Part shown: positions 1-6,621 of the stretch, in pieces
Layout: every line of letters begins with the position of its first letter
How positions within the stretch are numbered: position 1 is the stretch's first letter
Assembly: GCF_037203705.1 (NCBI RefSeq)
Contig: NZ_JBBCAT010000001.1
Coordinates: forward strand, 186,001-250,000
Length of the DNA stretch: 64,000 bases
Origin: Prosthecomicrobium sp. N25
Lineage (GTDB): Bacteria; Pseudomonadota; Alphaproteobacteria; Rhizobiales; Ancalomicrobiaceae
Reading direction: 5' to 3'
Notes under the pieces: model-generated
Database searches by the model: none
Told to the model about the DNA's origin: nothing
Seen by the model: the letters and a program-made list of their open reading frames with translations, nothing else
Program-made: the position numbers and the translations under genes

Positions 1-477
1 CAGCGGGATCGGGTACTGGATGACGTTGACGAAGATCGGCACGACCTTCACGGGCCAGGCCTTCGGCCGGCCGAAGAAGAGCTCCATCGGCACCTGCAGG
101 CCGTGGTCGACCTCGATCTCCTGGATGATGGTCGGGTCGAACCGGTTCTCCACCATGGTGTCGACGAGATGCCAGGAGAGGTCGGCGGCACCCTCGAAGG
201 GCGGGATCGCACGCGGGCCCCAGCCCTCGTCGACCGGCCGGTACTCCTCGGCGCAGCCGACCGCGAAGGTCGGCACCCGGTCGAGGAAGAAGGAATTGCC
301 GTGGTCGTTGAAGATCACGACCGCGATGTCGGGCCGCGCGGCCTTCATCCAGGCCTTGGCGGGAATGTAGCCGTCGAAGAAAGGCTTCCACGCCGGCGTC
401 TCGGCGAGACCCTTGTCGATCGCCGCCGCGATGGAGGGCACGTGCGAGGTGCCGAGGCCGCCGATGAGCTTCGCCAT
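1..477 (-). CDS. ligB: Class III extradiol dioxygenase, catalytic (beta, LigB-type) subunit, 3' end cut by window edge
   Basis: The first 159 residues are present; the C-terminus lies beyond the window. The protein begins MAKLIGGLGTSHVPSIAAAI and carries the LigB-family iron-site context: the early TSHVP histidine, the NDH segment, GCAEEYRPVDEGWGPR, and VDHGLQVP. It closely follows the protocatechuate 4,5-dioxygenase beta chain, and the same fold occurs in gallate dioxygenases. It opens the ring of a vicinal-diol aromatic acid. Its ATG lies three bases after the stop of the hydrolase-LigA fusion gene, so the two are almost certainly one transcript and translationally coupled. The substrate (protocatechuate or gallate) cannot be settled from this fragment. 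Confidence 0.93.
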   Translation of the reverse strand, partial: MAKLIGGLGTSHVPSIAAAIDKGLAETPAWKPFFDGYIPAKAWMKAARPDIAVVIFNDHGNSFFLDRVPTFAVGCAEEYRPVDEGWGPRAIPPFEGAADLSWHLVDTMVENRFDPTIIQEIEVDHGLQVPMELFFGRPKAWPVKVVPIFVNVIQYPIPL

Positions 478-480
478 GCG

Positions 481-1533
481 CTAGTTCTTCCCCAGTCGCT
501 CGCGCAGGAACGCGTCGTGGTCCATGCCGGCCTGGTGCGCGCCGATCTCGGTGATGCGCACCGGGTCCACGGCCGAGATCTTCAGGATGAAGAAGAGGTT
601 GCCGCCGAGCCGCACCATCTCGCGCCAGTCCCGGCCCATGACGGCCCGCTTCTCCTCGGCCGAGAGGCCGAAGCGGTCCAGATAGGCCTCCTCGTTCTGC
701 AGGAACGCGGCCCGGTTCTCCGGCCGCGACAGGCCCATCGCCATCTTGTTGATGCGGTAGCCGCGGCGCGACCGCGCGCGGTCGAAGAGCGGCACGTCCG
801 GGATCCGGTCCCGCTCGGCGAAGCCCAGGAAGCCGAGGAGCGCCGCCGTCACCTGCTCGGGGCGCTCGACCGGCGACATGTGGCCGCTGTCCTCGATCAC
901 CACGAGTTCGGCGCCCGGGATCGCGGCGGCCATCTCCTCGTGCTGGGCGAGCGGACTCCAGCGGTCCTGCCGGCCGACGGCGACGAGCGTCGGGCAGGTG
1001 ATGGTCGGCAGCAGCGGGCGGGCGTCCGGCCGCTCCAGGAGCGCCTTGATCTGCCGGTGGTGCAGGGCGGGATCGGCGCGCATCACCATGGCGCGCAGCG
1101 GCGCCATCAGGGCCTCGTCCGCGACCCGGGCCTCGTGCACCATCGGGGGCAGCCACTTGTCGGCGAGCGCCGCCATGCCGTCCCGGTCGGCGAGGTCGAG
1201 CATGGCCTGCCGCCCGGCCGCCTCCCCGTCCCGCGCCGGATGCGCGCCCGTGTCCAGCACGGCGAGCCTGACGATCCGCTCGGGCGCCGCGCGGACCATC
1301 TCGAAGGCGACCCGGGCCCCCATCGAATGCCCGACCACCGCGATCGGTCCCGGCCGCAACGCCAGCGCGTCCCGGGCCATGGCGACGATCGAGTCCTGGG
1401 TCGTGCAGTCGGCCACCACCACGTCGTCATGCGGCCTCAGCGCGGCGATCTGGTGCGCCCAGACGCTCGCGTCGCAGAGGAGGCCTGGGATCAGGATGAT
1501 CGGCAAGGTCGGGGCCCGTCGGTCTGGCGGCAT
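481..1533 (-). CDS. Fusion protein: alpha/beta hydrolase joined to LigA-type extradiol dioxygenase small subunit
   Basis: 350 residues in two parts. Residues 1 to about 235 are an alpha/beta hydrolase with nucleophile elbow GHSMG (Ser70), acid Asp190 (VGRQD) and His218 (DSGHMSP), so the triad looks complete. Residues about 250-347 match the LigA subunit of protocatechuate 4,5-dioxygenase: RGYRINKMAMGLSRPENRAA, then WREMVRLGGNLFFILK, and the GAHQAGM motif. LigA is normally a free chain of about 120 residues, or the C-terminal part of gallate dioxygenase; it caps the LigB active site. No start codon with a good ribosome site is visible at the domain junction, so a real fusion is favoured. The hydrolase may feed the dioxygenase by cleaving an aromatic ester, or open a ring-cleavage lactone; both are inference. 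ATG at 1533 has only a weak purine stretch before it. Confidence 0.88.
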   Translation of the reverse strand: MPPDRRAPTLPIILIPGLLCDASVWAHQIAALRPHDDVVVADCTTQDSIVAMARDALALRPGPIAVVGHSMGARVAFEMVRAAPERIVRLAVLDTGAHPARDGEAAGRQAMLDLADRDGMAALADKWLPPMVHEARVADEALMAPLRAMVMRADPALHHRQIKALLERPDARPLLPTITCPTLVAVGRQDRWSPLAQHEEMAAAIPGAELVVIEDSGHMSPVERPEQVTAALLGFLGFAERDRIPDVPLFDRARSRRGYRINKMAMGLSRPENRAAFLQNEEAYLDRFGLSAEEKRAVMGRDWREMVRLGGNLFFILKISAVDPVRITEIGAHQAGMDHDAFLRERLGKN

Positions 1534-1566
1534 GCGGTCCCCGTCAGATGTTCGTAAGCCCGTATG

Positions 1567-1599
1567 TGAAGCAAATGGTTTCTTTGTTGCCTTTCATGA
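1567..1599 (-). promoter_or_regulatory. Operator-like site 1, probable LysR binding site for the dioxygenase operon
   Basis: Read on the minus strand this 33-base stretch aligns without gaps to 2574-2606 on the plus strand, with 26 identical positions. Both copies contain TCATGAAAG near one end and the dyad CAAA-N7-TTTG (here 1583-1586 and 1572-1575). The dyad ends 38 bases before the ATG of the hydrolase-LigA gene, in the same orientation relative to that gene as site 2 has to galD. It also lies 58 bases before lysR, so one site could control both directions. Binding by the adjacent LysR protein is inferred. Confidence 0.7.
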
Positions 1600-1657
1600 A
1601 TTAGTTTCATGCACCGAGGCCGCACCTGCCCGCGCCGGCCGATCAAGGACGCCCGCC

Positions 1658-2566
1658 TTGCGCATCGATTTCCTCGGTCTCCACGCCTTCGTGGCCATCG
1701 CCGAGCGCGGCAGCTTCCAGCAGGCCGCCGCGCACCTGAACCTGTCGCAGACCGCGCTCAGCCACCGGATGAAGAAGCTCGAGGACGACCTCGGCGTCCG
1801 CCTCCTGTCGCGGACCACCCGCGAGGTGGCCCTCACCCCCGCCGGCCTGGAGCTCCTGCCGAAGGTGAAGGGCATGATCGAGGGGCTCTCGGCCTCCCTG
1901 CAGGATCTCCGGCAGCACGGCAAGTTGCGCCAGGAACGGCTGGCGATCGGCTGCCTCCCGACCATCGCGGCCGGCCGGCTGCCGGGCGTGCTGGCGCGCT
2001 TCCGGGCCGCGCACCCGGACGTCACGATCCGGGTCTTCGACAATTCGGCGACCGAGATCGCCGACCTTGTCGACCAGGGGACGGCCGAGTTCGGCATCAC
2101 GCTGCTCGCCGCCCACCGCTGGGACTTCGAGGTCGAGCTGCTCGCCCGCGAGCCCTTCGTGCTGGTCTGCCCCGCCGGCCACCCCATGGCGGCCGCCGCG
2201 GCCGCCGGCTGGGCGGAGCTCGAGGGTGTGCCGCTGATCCGCATCAGCCCGCACACCGGCAACCGCATGATGATCGACGACGCGCTCGGCAGCCGCCGCG
2301 AGCAGCTCTCCTGGCGCTACGAGGTCCAGCATGTCCACACCGCCGTCTCGCTCGTCCGCGCCGGCCTGGGCATGACGGTCGTCCCCCGGCTCGCCCTCGA
2401 CACGGTGGAGCGCGAGGGCCTCGCGGTGCTGACCTTGCGCAACCCGCAGGTGGTCCGCCAGATCGGCATCGTGTCGAAGCGCAGCGCCCCCCTGTCGCCC
2501 CTCGCCGACGAGCTCCGCCGTCTGGTCATCCAGGCCTTCGCGGCCGCCGAGGTGGCTCATTCCTGA
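1658..2566 (+). CDS. LysR-family transcriptional regulator of the aromatic-cleavage cluster
   Basis: 302 residues from a TTG start at 1658, chosen because AAGGA at 1645-1649 is well placed and the helix-turn-helix domain then begins at once (RIDFLGLHAFVAIAERGSF). Residues 1-60 are the winged HTH (QQAAAHLNLSQTALSHRMKK, RLLSRTTREVALTPAG); residues about 90-295 are the two-lobed effector domain. It is divergent from the dioxygenase genes and precedes galD, the usual position of GalR/PcaQ-type activators that respond to the pathway substrate or an intermediate. Two matching operator-like sites flank the gene. The inducer is not evident from sequence. Confidence 0.92.
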   Translation: MRIDFLGLHAFVAIAERGSFQQAAAHLNLSQTALSHRMKKLEDDLGVRLLSRTTREVALTPAGLELLPKVKGMIEGLSASLQDLRQHGKLRQERLAIGCLPTIAAGRLPGVLARFRAAHPDVTIRVFDNSATEIADLVDQGTAEFGITLLAAHRWDFEVELLAREPFVLVCPAGHPMAAAAAAGWAELEGVPLIRISPHTGNRMMIDDALGSRREQLSWRYEVQHVHTAVSLVRAGLGMTVVPRLALDTVEREGLAVLTLRNPQVVRQIGIVSKRSAPLSPLADELRRLVIQAFAAAEVAHS

Positions 2567-2573
2567 ATGCGGC

Positions 2574-2606
2574 TCATGAAAGACGTCAAACAAAGCATTT
2601 GATGCA
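2574..2606 (+). promoter_or_regulatory. Operator-like site 2, in front of galD
   Basis: Second copy of the shared element, lying in the gap between lysR and galD. It holds TCATGAAAG and a perfect inverted repeat TCAAA-N7-TTTGA (2586-2602). It ends about 60 bases before the proposed ATT start of galD. It overlaps the alternative ATG at 2602, which argues against that ATG as the galD start. It implies that galD-galB-galC has its own regulated promoter rather than simply reading through from lysR. Confidence 0.7.
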
Positions 2607-2667
2607 TGGCGGCCGGCCGGTCAGAACTCGTACCCGACGAAAGACAGCCGAGACCGGGAGGCGAGCC

Positions 2668-3777
2668 ATTCAACCGCGTGTCCCCTGCATGGTGCTCCGG
2701 GGCGGGACGTCCAAGGGCGCCTACTTCCTCGCCTCCGACCTGCCCGCCGACCCGGCCGCCCGCGACCGGCTGATCCTGTCCATCATGGGCTCGCCGGACG
2801 CCCGCCAGATCGACGGCATCGGCGGCGCGCACCCGCTGACCAGCAAGATCGCCATCGTGTCGCGCTCCGCGAAGCCGGGCAGCGACATCGACTTCCTGTT
2901 CGGCCAGGTGGTCCTCGCCGAGCCGCGCATCGACTACACGCCGAATTGCGGCAACATCCTCGCCGGAATCGGCCCCTTCGCGATCGAGCGTGGCCTCGTC
3001 GCCGCCGAGGACGGTGTGACCCGCGTGCGCGTCCACACCGTCAACACGGGCACGCTCGCCGAACTCGCCGTCGAGACCCCCGGCCGCCGCGTCCGCTACG
3101 GCGGCGACGCCCGCATCGACGGCGTGCCCGGCACCGCCGCCCCGATCGCCATCGACTTCATGGACGCCGAGGGCTCGGTTTGCGGCACTCTCCTGCCGAC
3201 CGGCAACGCCGTCGACCGGGTGGCCGGCGTCGACGCGACGCTCATTGACAACGGCATGCCGGTCGTGGTCCTCGCCGCCGCGGACCTCGGCCGCACCGGG
3301 CGGGAGCCCCGCGACCAGCTCGACAAGGACACCGCCCTGAAGGCCCGCCTCGAGGAGATCCGCCTGGAGGCGGGCCGGCTGATGGGGCTCGGCGACGTGT
3401 CCGCCAAGGTCGTGCCGAAGATGTGCCTGGTCGCCCCGCCGGTCGCCGGCGGCACCCTGTGCACCCGCAGCTTCATCCCGCACGAGTGCCACGCCTCGAT
3501 CGGGGTCTTCGCCGCCGTGACGGTCGCCACCGCCGCCATGCTGCCGGGCTCGCCCGCCGCCCGCGTCGCCGCGATCCCGCCGGGCCGGGACAAGACCCTG
3601 TCGATCGAGCATCCGACGGGTGAGTTCAGCGTCATCCTGCGGGTCGGGGGCACGCCGCAGGAGCCCGTCGTCGAGCGCGCCGGCCTCCTGCGGACCGCCC
3701 GGCTCCTGTTCGACGGCGTCGCCTTCGCCCGCGAGGACCTCGCCGAGGTGGCCGAAGCCGCGCGCGACGCCGCCTGA
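2668..3777 (+). CDS. galD: 4-Oxalomesaconate tautomerase (PrpF family), probable ATT start
   Basis: About 369 residues. It converts the keto/enol forms of 4-oxalomesaconate in gallate or protocatechuate 4,5-cleavage degradation. Family marks are [49 protein letters not shown], and [16 protein letters not shown]. The family protein normally starts about five residues before IPC/VPC. The only codon that fits is ATT at 2668, with GGGAGG at 2656-2661 six bases upstream. The in-frame ATG at 2602 would add 22 residues, lacks a ribosome site and sits on the operator. An ATT start is rare, and a sequencing error of ATG is the alternative. It is 36 bases ahead of galB. Confidence 0.9.
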   Translation: MQPRVPCMVLRGGTSKGAYFLASDLPADPAARDRLILSIMGSPDARQIDGIGGAHPLTSKIAIVSRSAKPGSDIDFLFGQVVLAEPRIDYTPNCGNILAGIGPFAIERGLVAAEDGVTRVRVHTVNTGTLAELAVETPGRRVRYGGDARIDGVPGTAAPIAIDFMDAEGSVCGTLLPTGNAVDRVAGVDATLIDNGMPVVVLAAADLGRTGREPRDQLDKDTALKARLEEIRLEAGRLMGLGDVSAKVVPKMCLVAPPVAGGTLCTRSFIPHECHASIGVFAAVTVATAAMLPGSPAARVAAIPPGRDKTLSIEHPTGEFSVILRVGGTPQEPVVERAGLLRTARLLFDGVAFAREDLAEVAEAARDAA

Positions 3778-3813
3778 CCCTTGAAGAACTCCCGAACCGC
3801 GAAGGTCGCGCCC

Positions 3814-4536
3814 ATGTCATCCGGAAAGTCCGGTCTCGTCGTCACCGCCCACCCGGGCGACTTCGTCTGGCGCGCCGGGGGCGCCATCGCGCTGCACGCC
3901 CGGCGCGGCTACCGCATGAAGATCGTCTGCCTCTCCTACGGCGAGCGCGGCGAGAGCCAGTGGGCCTGGAAGAAGGGCGACATCGGCCTCGAGGAGGTGA
4001 AGGCGCAGCGCCGGGACGAGGCCGAGCGCGCCGCCGCGACGCTCGGCGCCGAGATCGAGTTCTTCGACGCCGGCGACTATCCCCTCCGGCCGACCGCCGA
4101 GATGCTCGACCGGCTGGTCGACGTCTACCGCGCGCTGAAGCCCGCCTTCGTGCTGACCCACTCGCTCGAGGACCCCTACAACGTCGACCACCCCGAGGCG
4201 ACCCGCTTCGCCCAGGAGGCCCGCATCATCGCCCAGGCCGCCGGCCACAAGCCGAGCCCGGACCTCGCCTACGCGGCCCCGCCGGTCTTCCTGTTCGAGC
4301 CGCACCAGCCCGAGCAGTGCAATTACAAGCCCAACGTGATCCTCAACATCGACGAGGTCTGGGAGACGAAGCGCGCCGCGTTCGAGATCCTCGCCGCCCA
4401 GAAGCACCTCTGGGAGTACTACACCCGCGTGGCGCTGAACCGCGGGGTCCAGGGCGGCCGCAACTCCGGCAAGGCCATGACGTATGGCGAAGCCTACCAG
4501 CGCATCTTCCCCGAGATCGTCGAGGTCCTGGCATGA
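3814..4536 (+). CDS. galB: 4-Oxalomesaconate hydratase, PIG-L/LmbE fold
   Basis: 240 residues. It hydrates 4-oxalomesaconate to 4-carboxy-4-hydroxy-2-oxoadipate. It belongs to the PIG-L (LmbE) zinc-hydrolase fold, recognised by [20 protein letters not shown] near the N-terminus and [12 protein letters not shown] further on. The AHPGDFVWR variant of the usual AHPDDE metal motif is what GalB-type hydratases, rather than deacetylases, show. This enzyme replaces the unrelated LigJ hydratase of Sphingobium. The ATG at 3814 with GAAGG eight bases upstream is preferred to a TTG at 3781. The stop overlaps the next start (ATGA), so galB and galC are translationally coupled. Confidence 0.92.
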   Translation: MSSGKSGLVVTAHPGDFVWRAGGAIALHARRGYRMKIVCLSYGERGESQWAWKKGDIGLEEVKAQRRDEAERAAATLGAEIEFFDAGDYPLRPTAEMLDRLVDVYRALKPAFVLTHSLEDPYNVDHPEATRFAQEARIIAQAAGHKPSPDLAYAAPPVFLFEPHQPEQCNYKPNVILNIDEVWETKRAAFEILAAQKHLWEYYTRVALNRGVQGGRNSGKAMTYGEAYQRIFPEIVEVLA

Positions 4537-5225
4537 AGCCCGTCGTCGTCACCGGCTGCCCGCGCACCGAGGAGGACCTGGTTGCCCGCCTCGGCGCGCT
4601 CGGCGTGGCCACCGCCCACGAGGCGCTCGGCCGCTCCGGGCTGATGAAGCCCTACATGCGGCCCGTCTGGCCGGGCGCCGCGATCGCCGGCAACGCCGTC
4701 ACGGTGCTCGCCCAGCCCGGCGATAACTGGATGATCCACGTGGCCGTCGAGCAGTGCCGCCCGGGCGACGTCATGGTGGTCGCCTGCACGGCCGACAACA
4801 CGGACGGCATGTTCGGCGACCTGCTGGCGACCTCCCTGAAGGCCCGCGGCGTGGTCGGGCTCGTCATCGACGCCGGCTGCCGGGACGTGGCGACCCTGCG
4901 GGAGATGGGCTTCCCCGTCTGGTCCCGCGCCGTCTCCGCGAAGGGCACCGTCAAGGCGACGCTGGGCGCCGTCAACGTGCCCGTCGTTTGCGCGGGCGCC
5001 CTGGTGCGGCCCGGCGACGCGGTGGTGGCGGACGACGACGGCGTGCTGGTGGTGCCGCGCCGGGACGCCGCCGCGACCGTGCAGGCCGGCGAGGACCGGG
5101 TCGCCAACGAGGGCGCCAAGCGCGAGAAGCTCGCCGCCGGCGTCCTCGGCCTCGACCTCTACGGCATGCGCGAGCCGCTCGCCAGGGCGGGCCTCCGGTA
5201 CGTGGCGTACACGGGCGAGGAGTGA
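4533..5225 (+). CDS. galC: 4-Carboxy-4-hydroxy-2-oxoadipate aldolase / oxaloacetate decarboxylase
   Basis: 230 residues, RraA-like fold. It cleaves 4-carboxy-4-hydroxy-2-oxoadipate to pyruvate plus oxaloacetate, the last step of the gallate and protocatechuate 4,5-routes, and usually also decarboxylates oxaloacetate. The metal/phosphate loop is seen as [20 protein letters not shown] with the Arg-Asp pair, preceded by [19 protein letters not shown]. It is the ligK counterpart in Sphingobium naming. It overlaps galB by four bases. Confidence 0.93.
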   Translation: MKPVVVTGCPRTEEDLVARLGALGVATAHEALGRSGLMKPYMRPVWPGAAIAGNAVTVLAQPGDNWMIHVAVEQCRPGDVMVVACTADNTDGMFGDLLATSLKARGVVGLVIDAGCRDVATLREMGFPVWSRAVSAKGTVKATLGAVNVPVVCAGALVRPGDAVVADDDGVLVVPRRDAAATVQAGEDRVANEGAKREKLAAGVLGLDLYGMREPLARAGLRYVAYTGEE

Positions 5226-5260
5226 GCGGACCGGCGCCCGCCGGTCCGGGAGGAGCGGGA

Positions 5261-6088
5261 ATGACCCTGAGCATCGCCATCATCGGCTTCGGCGAGGTCG
5301 GCCAGCTGTTCGGCCGGCAGTTCCGCGAGCGAGGCGCCCGCGTCGCGGTCCACGACCGCCTCTTCGACGATCCCGGCCGTGGCCCCGCCCTGGCGGACCG
5401 TGCCGGCACCCTCGGGCTGCGGGCCGCGGCGAGCCACGGCGAGGCGGTCCGCGGGGCCGGGTTGGTGATCTCGGCGGTGACCGCCGACCAGGCCGTCGCG
5501 GCCGCGCAGCAATGCGCCCCGTACCTCGAGCAGGGGCAGGTCTACATCGACCTCAACTCGGTGTCGCCCGCCACCAAGGGCAGGGTCGCCGCCGCCCTGC
5601 CGCCGACCGGGGTGCACTTCGTCGAATGGGCCGTGATGGCCCCCGTCGCCGAGCCCGGCATCGCCGTGCCGATCCTGGCGGGCGGACCCCGGGCGGCGGC
5701 GCTCGCGGCCGACCTGAACCGGCTCGGCATGCGCATCGACCCGGTCGGCGAGGAGATCGGCATCGCCTCCGCCACCAAGCTCTGTCGCTCGATCGTCATC
5801 AAGGGCATGGAGGCGCTGATGGTCGACCTGTCGCTCGTCACCGCCCGGAACGGGGTCCTGCCCGCCGTGCTGAAGAGCCTGTCGGCCTCCTACCCGGGCA
5901 TGGACTGGGCCGAGGTCGTCAAGGTGATGCCCGGCCGCGTGCGCCGGCATGGGCGGCGCCGGGCCGCGGAGATGCGCGAGTGCGCCGCGATGCTGCGCGA
6001 GGCGGGCCTGGCGGGCGACCTCGCCGAGGCCATCGCGGTGCGGCACGAGACCTTCGCGGGCGCCCCAGCCCCCGAAGGCAAAGCCTAA
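5261..6088 (+). CDS. NAD(P)-dependent oxidoreductase, 6-phosphogluconate-dehydrogenase-like with DUF1932 domain
   Basis: 275 residues. The N-terminal Rossmann domain starts with IIGFGEVGQLFG (GxGxxG at residues 9-14), and the C-terminal helical part resembles DUF1932 (SATKLCRSIVIKGMEALMVD, with the conserved Lys). GGGAGGAGC lies just before the ATG at 5261. It is the last gene of the galD-galB-galC block, 35 bases after galC. Related proteins are found next to 4,5-cleavage genes, but the substrate is not known to me. It is not of the LigC (GFO/IDH) type, so it should not be called the CHMS dehydrogenase without testing. Confidence 0.8.
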   Translation: MTLSIAIIGFGEVGQLFGRQFRERGARVAVHDRLFDDPGRGPALADRAGTLGLRAAASHGEAVRGAGLVISAVTADQAVAAAQQCAPYLEQGQVYIDLNSVSPATKGRVAAALPPTGVHFVEWAVMAPVAEPGIAVPILAGGPRAAALAADLNRLGMRIDPVGEEIGIASATKLCRSIVIKGMEALMVDLSLVTARNGVLPAVLKSLSASYPGMDWAEVVKVMPGRVRRHGRRRAAEMRECAAMLREAGLAGDLAEAIAVRHETFAGAPAPEGKA

Positions 6089-6156
6089 GCTGCTGACTTG
6101 AAAAAGTTTTCTACGCAATCGTCCGGATCGGCGGGTGCGTTTTCCGGGCGAATCGT

Positions 6157-6597
6157 GTGAGCCTCCGGGGCGTGCCAACCGGGAGTGCCGCCGTGGACCT
6201 CGCCCCTCCTCCGCCGGCCGTCGTGATCCAGATGGATCCGGGCGGCCGCATCGACTCGCGCATGCAGGAGATCGCCCGCCTGAGGGCCAACGGGACGAGG
6301 GTCGTCATCGACGGCTACTGCGCCTCGGCCTGCACCATGTACCTCATGCTGTCGGGCCAGATCTGCGCCACGAAGCGCGCCGTCCTCGCCTTCCACGCGC
6401 CCTATCGGTGCCGGACGGGGGGAGCGCCCTGCCCGGAAGACCTCAAGGTCTTCGATCCGGCCGTCACCTATGCGCAGCTGAGGTCCAGTCCGGCGCCGGT
6501 CCAGCGCTGGATCCTGGCCCGGGGCGGCCTCACCGCCCAGAACCTGACCATGCCGAACCGGGATGTCCTGCGCTTCGTTCCGCTCTGCGGGGCGTGA
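6157..6597 (+). CDS. Small ClpP/crotonase-like protein of unknown function
   Basis: 146 residues from a GTG at 6157; no strong ribosome site, so the start is uncertain and GTG 6193 is possible. The core resembles the ClpP/SppA fold: VVIQMDPGGRIDSRMQEI, then VVIDGYCASACTMYLMLSG with a likely nucleophile Ser57, and a following LAFHAP with His80. Four to five cysteines (YCASAC, QICATK, YRCR, APCPED, PLCGA) suggest disulfides and an extracytoplasmic home, yet no signal peptide is seen with this start. Similar short proteins are common and uncharacterised in Hyphomicrobiales. It is the only gene between the gal block and ggt. A TTGAAAAAGTTTTC stretch at 6099-6112 lies upstream. Confidence 0.65.
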   Translation: MSLRGVPTGSAAVDLAPPPPAVVIQMDPGGRIDSRMQEIARLRANGTRVVIDGYCASACTMYLMLSGQICATKRAVLAFHAPYRCRTGGAPCPEDLKVFDPAVTYAQLRSSPAPVQRWILARGGLTAQNLTMPNRDVLRFVPLCGA

Positions 6598-6621
6598 CCG
6601 GCCGTCCCGCCCGGTCCGGGC

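Noticed and set aside
103-1557. Long plus-strand frame across ligB and the fusion gene
   Set aside because: Composition is Arg/His/Asp/Val-rich and it lies antisense to two clear genes; it is a high-GC shadow.
2602-2604. In-frame ATG as the start of galD
   Set aside because: It lacks a ribosome site, adds 22 residues not expected in the family, and lies on the operator-like palindrome.
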